Assembly: GCF_004214935.1 (NCBI RefSeq)
Contig: NZ_SFCC01000003.1
Location: 248,001 to 312,000 of the forward strand
Direction of reading: 5' to 3'
DNA: 64,000 nucleotides
DNA from: Amycolatopsis suaedae
Lineage (GTDB): Bacteria; Actinomycetota; Actinomycetes; Mycobacteriales; Pseudonocardiaceae
Position 1 is the first letter of the stretch. Every line of letters begins with the position of its first letter. A program made the position numbers and the translations under genes. The notes under the pieces are model-generated. The model ran no database searches, was not told the origin of the DNA, and saw only the letters and a program-made list of their open reading frames with translations. Shown here piece after piece: positions 18,095 through 25,779 of the stretch.

Positions 18095-18460
18095 CAGAGC
18101 ACGTGAAGGCCACCATCACCACGTCACACGTAATGAAGGTGGCCTTCACGAGCTTGACCTCAGGCCCGCGTCTCGTGATCCGGAACCGGCGTGCCGGACA
18201 GTGGGACCAGGTGGGCGGGAATGGACAACTCGCGGGTCCGGAACGGACGACTCGCGCGAGCGGGCCGTTCACACAGGCGACCGGCGCCACGGGAGAACCG
18301 GCGTCCACATTCTGAGTTCTGCGCTCACGCACGCGAGTTCTGCATTCCGGCACGCGAACTCTGCGCTCGGGACCACCACTCACCCCGCTGCACACCGACT
18401 TTGCCGGGGCCCTGACGTCTCACGTGATGAAGGTGGCCTTCACGTGCTTGCGCCCACCGG
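18095..18460. repeat. Intergenic repeat island 3 (between convergent recG and TetR gene)
   Basis: Contains an inverted pair of TGAAGG hairpins (18104-18118 with one change; 18134-18148), a middle block with GAATGGACAACTCGCGG and GACTCGCGCGAGCGGGCCG, a block of GAGTTCTGCGCTCACGCACG and GAACTCTGCGCTC repeats (about 18314-18380), then ACTTTGCCGGGGCCCTGACG and a last hairpin 18428-18442. The order is repeated in island 7 (56705-56985), which lacks about 90 bases of the middle block. Confidence 0.85.
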
Positions 18461-18467
18461 AGAAGAC

Positions 18468-19058
18468 CTAGACCACGAAGGCGCCCGCCGCGGCGGCGAC
18501 GGCTGTGACGTGGGCGGCCGTGTCGGCAACCGCGTCGTCGACCGGTTCCCTGCTGATGAACAGCCGGTAGAACACCGGGGCGGTGGCCGCGCGGATCACC
18601 TCGGGACCGTCCGTGCCCGGCGGGACCTCGCCGCGCTCGACGGCCCGCTCGACCACCACCGCGCTGCGGGCGTGCCGGTCGACGTAGAAGCGCCGCAGCG
18701 ACTCCGCGGCTCGCGGCGACTGGAACGCGGCGGAGATCGACGCGATCGGCAGAGCGGACAGGCCGGGCGTGGTGAAGTAGTGCACCAGTTCCCGGCCCAT
18801 CGCCGCGAGGTCACCCTCCAGCGTCCCGGTGTCCGGGGCCACCCAGTCCTGCTCGGTGCCGAACAGCAGCGCCTCGGCCACCAGCCCCTCGGCCGAACCC
18901 CAGCGGCGGTACAGCGTCGTGCGGTGCACCCCGGCACGTTCGGCGACGGCGTCGACGGTCAGGTCGGCGTAGCCGGTGGCGCCCAGCTCGTCGAGGGTCG
19001 CGTGGAGCACGGCCAGCCTGACCCGCTCGGAACGTCCACCCGGTCGCCGATCAGCCAT
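18468..19058 (-). CDS. TetR/AcrR family transcriptional regulator
   Basis: 196 residues. The N-terminal helix-turn-helix is LTVDAVAERAGVHRTTLYRRWGSAEGLVAEALL (about residues 33-66), followed by a TetR C-terminal ligand domain. Divergent from the beta-propeller gene with a 53-base gap, so it may control that gene and itself. Ligand unknown. Confidence 0.93.
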   Translation of the reverse strand: MADRRPGGRSERVRLAVLHATLDELGATGYADLTVDAVAERAGVHRTTLYRRWGSAEGLVAEALLFGTEQDWVAPDTGTLEGDLAAMGRELVHYFTTPGLSALPIASISAAFQSPRAAESLRRFYVDRHARSAVVVERAVERGEVPPGTDGPEVIRAATAPVFYRLFISREPVDDAVADTAAHVTAVAAAAGAFVV

Positions 19059-19111
19059 CGCGGCAGTATTTCACGTGCAACCCCGCACCGGCCTCGTCCC
19101 GTCCTGACGAC

Positions 19112-20875
19112 ATGAGACCAAGACTGTGGCTGGGGTTGGGCGTGGCGACGACACTCGTCGCCGGAATCGCAGTGGTCGCGCTGGGGGACCGCGAGACCAC
19201 CGTCCCGCCGGAGGTGACGGCGAGCCCCGCCCTGGCGGCATTCGACTCCTGCCCGGCCGCGCTGGAGGGCTTCCGCAGCGCGGCCAGGAACAAGACCTAC
19301 TGGTTCGGCGAACAGGCCGTGCCCGACCGGGGCAGCGGCGACGCCCGGGCCGCGGCACCCGAAGCGCAGGAACACTCGGGCACCAACAACCACGAGGCAG
19401 GTGTCCAGGAGGGCGATTTGGTCAAGACCGACGGCCGCCGGGTGGTGACGTTGTCCGGCTCGCGGCTGCGGGTGGTGGACGTCGCGTCGAAGACCGTGAC
19501 GGCGACCGTCGACCTGCCCGGTGGGTCGGCGGCGGGCGAACTGCTGCTGGCCGGCGACCGGGCGCTGATCCTCGGTGCGCCGGGCGAGGCCGTCATGCGG
19601 CCGCCGAACGCGCGCTGGGACCGCCCGGCGGGCACCGAGATCGTGCTGGTCGACCTGACAGGCTCCGGCCGGGTGATCGGCACACTGGAGGTGGACGGCG
19701 CCTACGTCGCCGGGCGGCAGACCGGCAACCTGGCCAGGGTCGTCGTCCGTTCCACGCCTCAGGTTCCGGCGAGGACGCCGGACACGGCACCGATCGAGGA
19801 CTGGCTGCCGCGCTACCGGCTCGACACCGGCGGCCGGGTGTCCGAGGGCAGCCTCGTCGACTGCACCCGCATCAGCCATCCCGACGGCTACACGGCGTCG
19901 TCCATGCTGACCGTGCTCACCTTCGACCTGCTCGGCGAGATCGGCCGGGGCGATCCGGTTTCCATCGTGGCCGACGGCAACGACGTCTACGCCACCGAGA
20001 CCAGCCTCTACGTCGCGGAGCAGTCGGCGTCGCGTGTGGACCGCGGGAACTCCTTCGGTGACACCGGCATCCACCAGTTCGACATCTCCCAGCCCGGCCC
20101 GCCGAAGCACGTGGCGTCCGGCCGGGTGGACGGCCTGCTGCTCAACCAGTACGCGATGTCCGAGCACGCCGGGCACCTGCGGGTGGCGACCACCCTGAGC
20201 GGCGAGCGCGGCGACAGCGAGAGTGCCGTCACCGTGCTCGCCCGCAGGGACAACCGGCTGGACACCGTGGGCCGGGTCGACGGTCTCGGCCGCGGCGAGC
20301 GGATCCACGGCGTGCGGTTCGTCGGGCCGGTCGGCTACGTGGTGACGTTCCGGCAGACCGACCCGCTGTACACAGTGGACCTGAGCGATCCGGCACGGCC
20401 GCGGGCCACCGGCGAGCTGAAGATCACCGGCTACTCCGCCTACCTGCACGACGTGGGGAACAACCGGCTCATCGGCGTCGGCCAGGAAGCCGACACCAGC
20501 GGCCGCAGGCTGGGCACCCAGGTGTCGTTGTTCGACGTCGCCGACCCGGCCGCCCCGCGCCGGCTGGCCCAGCACCACGTACCCGATTCCGGCACCGAGG
20601 TGGAGTCCGACCCGCACGCGTTCCTGTTCTGGCCCAAGGACAACCTCGTAGTCGTGCCGCTGAGCAGCACCAGCGCCACGGAGACCACCGGCGGAGCGAT
20701 GGTCCTGCGGCTGGGCGACGGCGGGTTCACCGAGCTGGGCGTCGTCCGGCACGACTCCGCGGAGGTGCGGCGGTCCCTGGTCATCGGCTCGGAGCTGTGG
20801 ACGGTCTCCGAAGCCGGTGCGATGGTCAGCGCGCTGTCCGGGCTCACCCGGCAGGCGTGGATTCCGCTGCGCTGA
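19112..20875 (+). CDS. Secreted/membrane-anchored beta-propeller domain protein
   Basis: 587 residues. An N-terminal hydrophobic segment (residues 4-24) acts as signal or anchor. The signature NNHEAGVQEGDLVKTDGRRVVTLSG is characteristic of the Beta_propel family (PF09826), followed by WD-like repeats with EIVLVDL, IHQFDISQPGPPKHVASG, YTVDLSDPARPRATGEL and VSLFDVADPAAPRR. These proteins are extracytoplasmic and of unknown function. The 3' end overlaps the convergent APH gene by 32 bases. Confidence 0.86.
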   Translation: MRPRLWLGLGVATTLVAGIAVVALGDRETTVPPEVTASPALAAFDSCPAALEGFRSAARNKTYWFGEQAVPDRGSGDARAAAPEAQEHSGTNNHEAGVQEGDLVKTDGRRVVTLSGSRLRVVDVASKTVTATVDLPGGSAAGELLLAGDRALILGAPGEAVMRPPNARWDRPAGTEIVLVDLTGSGRVIGTLEVDGAYVAGRQTGNLARVVVRSTPQVPARTPDTAPIEDWLPRYRLDTGGRVSEGSLVDCTRISHPDGYTASSMLTVLTFDLLGEIGRGDPVSIVADGNDVYATETSLYVAEQSASRVDRGNSFGDTGIHQFDISQPGPPKHVASGRVDGLLLNQYAMSEHAGHLRVATTLSGERGDSESAVTVLARRDNRLDTVGRVDGLGRGERIHGVRFVGPVGYVVTFRQTDPLYTVDLSDPARPRATGELKITGYSAYLHDVGNNRLIGVGQEADTSGRRLGTQVSLFDVADPAAPRRLAQHHVPDSGTEVESDPHAFLFWPKDNLVVVPLSSTSATETTGGAMVLRLGDGGFTELGVVRHDSAEVRRSLVIGSELWTVSEAGAMVSALSGLTRQAWIPLR

Positions 20876-21776
20876 ACCACGCCGTGGCCAGCGCGTCCAG
20901 CGTCGGCTCGGCCGGTGCGGGCAGGATCTTCAGGTACCACTTCAGGTTGCTGTAGACGTGCAGCAGCGTGTAGGCCAGGCACCGCCGGGAGAAGTCGTGG
21001 TCCAGCTCGCCGGGGGAGTAGCCGTAGGACAGCAGGAGCCCGCGCAGGAACGCCGGGTCGCCCATCGCGGTGAACAGGCCGACGGCGGCGAACTCGTACT
21101 CGGCGGCTCCCCGCATGGCGGGCTCGAAGTCGAACAGGCCGGACAACCGCCAGCGGTCACCGGCACGCTCGACCAGCACGTGGTCCCGCATCACCTCGGT
21201 GTGCAGCAACACCGGTGCCGGGTCACCGAGGTCGACGCCGTCCAGGAAGCCGGGGATCTGGTCCAGCCACTCCTCGGCCAGTCCCGCCCGCCGCTGCCGG
21301 TCGACGGCCGATTCCCGCTGCCGGGTGAGGAACTCCGCCCAGTCGGGCGGTTCCAGCGACGGAGCGGGGACCTGATGCAGCGCTGCCAGCGCGCTTCCCA
21401 GCTGCGTGGCGACGTCGGCCCGGTCGGCATCGGTCAGCCGTGGCCATGCCTCGGTGAGCGAGACGCCGGACAGCCTGCTCATCAGCAGGTGACCCCAGCC
21501 CTCCAGCGTTCCGGTCCGCACCACCGCGGGCGTCGGCACCGGAAGCTTGCCCTCGACCGCCCGCAGCGCCGAACTCTCGGTGCTCAGCTCGTCGTGGAAC
21601 GGCGGCGGGTACAGCTTGAGCACGAGGTCGTCGCCCACGGCGTACACCGGCAGCGACCCCTCCGGGAACCGCGTGAACCCGGTGTGCCCGAGGATCGCGG
21701 CGACACCGGGTTCCAGCTGTTCGGCGCGGAGCGACTCGAACTCCTCGGGTGTGTCGGCGTACGGCAGCAGTCCCAT
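20844..21776 (-). CDS. APH-family phosphotransferase (aminoglycoside phosphotransferase fold)
   Basis: 310 residues with a protein-kinase-like fold. The catalytic loop reads HTEVMRDHVLV, where the usual HGD...N becomes H-T-E...H, and the metal-binding DFE follows in LFDFEPA. The subgroup with HTE[IV]MR[DE]H is common in actinobacteria and not tied to resistance. Substrate unknown. It ends inside the 3' end of the beta-propeller gene and its start is 31 bases from the transporter 3' end. Confidence 0.8.
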   Translation of the reverse strand: MGLLPYADTPEEFESLRAEQLEPGVAAILGHTGFTRFPEGSLPVYAVGDDLVLKLYPPPFHDELSTESSALRAVEGKLPVPTPAVVRTGTLEGWGHLLMSRLSGVSLTEAWPRLTDADRADVATQLGSALAALHQVPAPSLEPPDWAEFLTRQRESAVDRQRRAGLAEEWLDQIPGFLDGVDLGDPAPVLLHTEVMRDHVLVERAGDRWRLSGLFDFEPAMRGAAEYEFAAVGLFTAMGDPAFLRGLLLSYGYSPGELDHDFSRRCLAYTLLHVYSNLKWYLKILPAPAEPTLDALATAWFSAAESTPAG

Positions 21777-21807
21777 ACCGTCGAACCTAGAGCCGTGCGC
21801 AACCGGT

Positions 21808-23400
21808 TTATCCCAGCCCGACCAGGGTCGCGGTGACCGGCAGCAGGATGACGATCAGGATCGCGCCGCACACGTCGAACGCCAGCCCGGACCGGATCAT
21901 CCTGGTGATCGGCACCGTGCCCGAGCCGTAGACGATGGCGTTCTGCGGGGTTGCCACCGGCAGCATGAAGCCGAACGAGGCGCCGAACGTCGCGGCGAGC
22001 GCGGGCAGCAGCGGGTTGATGCCCGCGGCGACGGCGATCGGGATGACGATCGGCACCACCACCGACGCGGCCGCGGTGTTGCTCGTCGTCTCGGAGATCA
22101 GGATCGCCAGTACCACGGCGAACATCGTGATCGGCACGGCGCTGGCGAGCCCGAGCCCGGAGGCACTGGCCTCGCCGATGGTCTTCGCCAGGCCGGTTTC
22201 CGCCAGCAGGGTGCCGAAGATGATGCCCGCGCCGAACAGCATGATCGTGCCCCAGTCGATGCGGGCGGCGTCCGACCAGGACAGCGTGTACTCGCGGCGC
22301 TTCCACGACACCGGCAGCAGGAACAGCAACGCCGCGCCGAGCACCGCCACGACGCCCTCGTCGAGCCGGTCGCTCACCGTCTTGAACGCGGCGGACTGGT
22401 CACCGGCGATCAGCCCGACGATCGCGGGCGCGATCCAGAGCGTGACGGTGAACCCGAACGCGATGAGCGTGTTCCGCTCGGCGCCGCTGAACCTGCCCAT
22501 GTCGCCGCGCTGCTCGGCGACGTACTCGCGGACGCCCTCGATCTTGCGGATCTCCGGCCGGTTCAGCAGGAGCAGCACGGCGGCCAGCAGGACGAACATC
22601 AGCAGGCAGATCGGCACCGCGGAGAGCACCCAGTCGGTGAACGAGATCCGCGTTCCGGTCGCTTTCTCGATCTGTGCCCGGCCGATCAGGTTCGGCGGGG
22701 AACCCACCGGCGTGAGCAGCCCGCCGACGCTGGCGCCGTAGGCGAGCATCAGCATCAGCGCCGTGCCGACGCGCAGCATGCGCGGGTCGAAGTTCTCGGC
22801 GACGACGCCGCGGTCCTGCATCAGCTTCGCGATGACCGTGAGGATGCCCAGTGCCGTCGGCAACAGCATCGCCACCGTCGCCGTGTTCGACACGAACGCC
22901 GACAGCAGGCAGGTGATCGCGCCGAACGCCAGCACGATCCGGGTGGTCGACGTCCCGACACCGGGCAGCGACAGCACCCGGAAGGCGAACCTGCGGGCCA
23001 GGCCGTGTTTGAGCATGGCCTGGGCGATGATGAACGCGCCGATGAAGGTGAAGATCGTCGACGAGCCGAACGGCGCGAGCACGTCGTCGACCGGTGCGAC
23101 GCCGAGCACCACCACGCAGGCGACCCCGATGAACCCCGCCACCGGCAGCGGAATCGGTTCGCAGATCCACAGCACCACGACGCCGAGCAGGACGCCGGCA
23201 AGCGTTTGCTGGTTCCCGGCGAGGCCGAGCGGCAACGCCAGGAACGTGATCGTGACCAGCGGAGCCAGCCACAGTCCCGTCGTCCGGCGTGCCCGTTCGA
23301 ACTTCTCCTCCCGTGACGAGAGGCGTTCCTGCCCAAGGCTGTCCCGGTTGGCCGTGAGCAGTACGCTCTCGACATCGGTCCGGGCCGGCTTCGTTGCCAT
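21808..23400 (-). CDS. DASS/SLC13-family divalent anion:sodium symporter
   Basis: 530 residues with about 11-12 transmembrane segments. Both Ser-Asn-Thr motifs that bind sodium and the dicarboxylate are present: FVSNTATVAM (about residue 171) and ETTSNTAAAS (about residue 438). Likely substrates are C4 dicarboxylates such as malate, succinate or tartrate. It is divergent from a LysR gene that is followed by a tartrate/malate dehydrogenase, so uptake and oxidation of a hydroxy-dicarboxylate is the likely role. Confidence 0.9.
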   Translation of the reverse strand: MATKPARTDVESVLLTANRDSLGQERLSSREEKFERARRTTGLWLAPLVTITFLALPLGLAGNQQTLAGVLLGVVVLWICEPIPLPVAGFIGVACVVVLGVAPVDDVLAPFGSSTIFTFIGAFIIAQAMLKHGLARRFAFRVLSLPGVGTSTTRIVLAFGAITCLLSAFVSNTATVAMLLPTALGILTVIAKLMQDRGVVAENFDPRMLRVGTALMLMLAYGASVGGLLTPVGSPPNLIGRAQIEKATGTRISFTDWVLSAVPICLLMFVLLAAVLLLLNRPEIRKIEGVREYVAEQRGDMGRFSGAERNTLIAFGFTVTLWIAPAIVGLIAGDQSAAFKTVSDRLDEGVVAVLGAALLFLLPVSWKRREYTLSWSDAARIDWGTIMLFGAGIIFGTLLAETGLAKTIGEASASGLGLASAVPITMFAVVLAILISETTSNTAAASVVVPIVIPIAVAAGINPLLPALAATFGASFGFMLPVATPQNAIVYGSGTVPITRMIRSGLAFDVCGAILIVILLPVTATLVGLG

Positions 23401-23470
23401 CTGCCCTCCCTGTGCGCTGACGTTCCTGCCAGCCTTCCGTCACCCGTCCGGTGTGTCCAACACCACTTCG

Positions 23471-23485
23471 CTACCACCGTGGTAG
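23471..23485. promoter_or_regulatory. Candidate LysR operator
   Basis: A perfect 15-base palindrome CTACCAC-C-GTGGTAG, nine bases before the LysR start and in the spacer to the divergent transporter. The T-N11-A-like symmetry and the place fit an autoregulatory LysR site. Confidence 0.6.
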
Positions 23486-23494
23486 GCAGTGCCT

Positions 23495-24364
23495 ATGGAT
23501 GCGCGGCAGCTGCGGTACTTCCTCGCCATCGTCGACGAGAACGGTTTCAACCGCGCCGCCGACCGGTTGCATCTCGCGCAGCCGTCGCTGTCCCAGGCGA
23601 TCCGGGCCATGGAGAAGGAACTCGGCGTCGACCTGTTCCACCGCATCGGCAGGCGGGCCGTGCTCACCGACGCCGGGCACGCGCTCGTTGTCCCCGCCAG
23701 GCAGGTGCTGCGTGATCTCGACGCCGCACGGGACACCGCGCGGTCCGTCGCGGCCGGCCTCACCGGCGTGGTCGACGTCGCCGCGATGCCGTCGCAGGCG
23801 GTGGACCCGCTCAGCGGCATGATCGCGGAGTTCTCGGCCGCACATCCGGGAATCCGGACGGTGGTGCACGCGGCGTTCACGCCGCAGGAAGTGCTGGAGG
23901 CCGTCCGGACCGGCAGGGCCGAGGTCGGCGTTCTGGGTGCGGCGGAGGACGTCGCGCTGCCCGGAGTCGTGCGGCACAGGGTGGACAGGCAGCGGTTCGT
24001 CCTGCTCGTCCCGCCGGACAGCGACCTGGGTGACGTCGTGACGCGGGAGCAGCTGGGTGGCAGGCCGGTGATCGCCGCGCCGCCGGGGACCCGCATGCGG
24101 CACGTAGTGGACCAGATCGTCGCCGCCGGCGTGGACCTGCGGATCGTGGTCGAGACCGCGCACCGGGAGATCATCCTGCCGCTGGTGCTGAACGGTGTCG
24201 GCGTCGCGGTGACGACGGCTGCCTGGGCGCCGCTGGCCCGGCGGGCGGGCGCGCGGGTGGCCGAACTCGAACCGGCCGCGGCACTGGAGGTCTCGCTCAT
24301 CCACCGGGCGTCCCCGCTCACCCCGGCCGCCCAGCGGTTCACCGGGATCGCGCTGGACCGATAG
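23495..24364 (+). CDS. LysR-family transcriptional regulator
   Basis: 289 residues. The N-terminal winged helix is MDARQLRYFLAIVDENGFNRAADRLHLAQPSLSQAIRAMEKELG by position (residues 1-44), followed by a periplasmic-binding-like effector domain. The ATG at 23495 is the family start; an in-frame GTG lies two codons earlier. Divergent from the DASS transporter and 70 bases upstream of a tartrate/malate dehydrogenase gene: likely the local regulator of both. Confidence 0.94.
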   Translation: MDARQLRYFLAIVDENGFNRAADRLHLAQPSLSQAIRAMEKELGVDLFHRIGRRAVLTDAGHALVVPARQVLRDLDAARDTARSVAAGLTGVVDVAAMPSQAVDPLSGMIAEFSAAHPGIRTVVHAAFTPQEVLEAVRTGRAEVGVLGAAEDVALPGVVRHRVDRQRFVLLVPPDSDLGDVVTREQLGGRPVIAAPPGTRMRHVVDQIVAAGVDLRIVVETAHREIILPLVLNGVGVAVTTAAWAPLARRAGARVAELEPAAALEVSLIHRASPLTPAAQRFTGIALDR

Positions 24365-24434
24365 GCGCGGCCTCTCAGGCGCATCACCGACGCGTCTTGG
24401 ACGCGTGCGGCGCGGTCCTTGTTGGATGGGATCC

Positions 24435-25490
24435 ATGTTCAGAATCGCGGCTATCCCAGCGGACGGCGTCGGTGCCGAGGTCGTCGAGGCCGGCCGGGCG
24501 GTGCTCGACGCCGTCACGGGTCCGGGCATCGAACTGAGCTGGACCGAGTTCGACTGGGGGTGCGACTACTACGCCCGCACCGGCCGGATGATGGCCGAGG
24601 ACGGCCTGGAGCAGCTCGCCGGTTTCGACGCCATCTACTTCGGAGCGGTCGGCTGGCCGACCGTGCCCGACCACGTCAGCCTGTGGGGTCTGCGGCTGGC
24701 CGTGTGCCAGGGTTTCGACCAGTGGGCCAACATCCGCCCCGTGCGGTTCCTGCCGGGCGTGACCAGCCCGCTGCGCAAGGCCGACGACACCGAGCTGGAC
24801 TGGATCGTCGTGCGGGAGAACAGCGAGGGCGAGTACGCCGGGCTCGGCGGCCGTAACCTCGCGGCCAGGGGGCGCGGCAGCGAGGTCGCGGTGCAGTCGT
24901 CGTTGTTCACCGAGAGCGGTTGTGAACGGATCATGCGGTTCGCGTTCGACCTCGCGCGGGGGCGGGAGCGGCGCAGGCTGACCAGCGTGACCAAGAGCAA
25001 CGCCCAGCAGTACGGCATGGTGCTGTGGGACGAGGTCTTCGAGCGGGTGGCGGCCGACTACCCGGACGTCGAGACCGACAGCTGCCTGGTCGACGCGATG
25101 GCGGCGCGGTTCGTGCTCCGGCCCGAGGACCTTTCCGTGGTGGTCGCGTCGAACCTGCACGCCGACATCCTGTCCGACCTGGGCAGCGCGCTGACCGGAA
25201 GCCTGGGCACGGCTGCGAGCGCGAACCTCAACCCGGAGCGGCGGTTCCCGAGCATGTTCGAGCCAGTGCACGGTTCCGCGCCGGACATCGCGGGGCAGGG
25301 CGTCGCCAACCCGATCGGCGCGATCGGCAGCGCCGCGCTGATGCTGGAGCACCTCGGCTTCCCGGACGAGGCCGCGCGGGTCAACCGCGCCGTGGAGACC
25401 GTCACCGCGGCCGGCGTGCTGCCGCGAGACCTGGGCGGGACGGCGACGACCAAGGACGTCACCTCGGCCGTGATCGACGCGCTCGGCTGA
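24435..25490 (+). CDS. Tartrate / D-malate dehydrogenase (decarboxylating beta-hydroxyacid dehydrogenase)
   Basis: 351 residues of the isocitrate/isopropylmalate dehydrogenase family, TtuC/DmlA branch. Visible motifs are the substrate-binding SPLRK, VRENSEGEYAGLGGR, the metal-binding HADILSDLGSALTGSLG and the NAD loop FEPVHGSAPDIAGQGVANPIG. The family oxidises tartrate, D-malate or related acids with NAD and Mn. The ATG at 24435 begins FRIAAIPADGVGAEV, the family start. Linked to a LysR and a dicarboxylate transporter. Confidence 0.9.
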   Translation: MFRIAAIPADGVGAEVVEAGRAVLDAVTGPGIELSWTEFDWGCDYYARTGRMMAEDGLEQLAGFDAIYFGAVGWPTVPDHVSLWGLRLAVCQGFDQWANIRPVRFLPGVTSPLRKADDTELDWIVVRENSEGEYAGLGGRNLAARGRGSEVAVQSSLFTESGCERIMRFAFDLARGRERRRLTSVTKSNAQQYGMVLWDEVFERVAADYPDVETDSCLVDAMAARFVLRPEDLSVVVASNLHADILSDLGSALTGSLGTAASANLNPERRFPSMFEPVHGSAPDIAGQGVANPIGAIGSAALMLEHLGFPDEAARVNRAVETVTAAGVLPRDLGGTATTKDVTSAVIDALG

Positions 25491-25494
25491 GTCG

Positions 25495-25775
25495 TGCCTG
25501 CCCGCTCGCTCGCGTGATGCCGGCACGGCGAGCTGGGTGGTCCCGAGCGCAGAATTCGCGTGCCGGAACGTAGAACTCGCGTGCGTGAGCGCAGAACTCA
25601 CGATGTGGACGCCGGTTCTCACCTGGTGCCGGTCGCGCGCGCGAACGGGCCGTTCGCGCGAGTCGTACGTTCTGACGCGCGAGTCGTAGGTTCTGACGCG
25701 CGAGTTGTACGTTCCCGCCCGCCTGATCCCACTGTCCGGCACGCCGGGCCCCGAGTGTGAGACTCGTGCGGGCTG
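25495..25775. repeat. Intergenic repeat island 4 (between convergent dehydrogenase and SARP gene)
   Basis: Non-coding. Bases 25540-25610 are the inverse of the GAGTTCTGCGCTCACGCACG block of islands 3 and 7. GGACGCCGGTTCTCACCTGG (inverse of CCAGGTGAGAA..) follows, then GAACGGGCCGTTCGCGCG and three tandem units of CGCGAGTCGTACGTTCTGAC type (25665-25712). No TGAAGG hairpin copy here. Confidence 0.8.
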
Positions 25776-25779
25776 TCGG

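Noticed and set aside
20844..21776. Aminoglycoside resistance gene
   Set aside because: Only the fold is shared; the catalytic loop is of a divergent subgroup and no resistance context exists.
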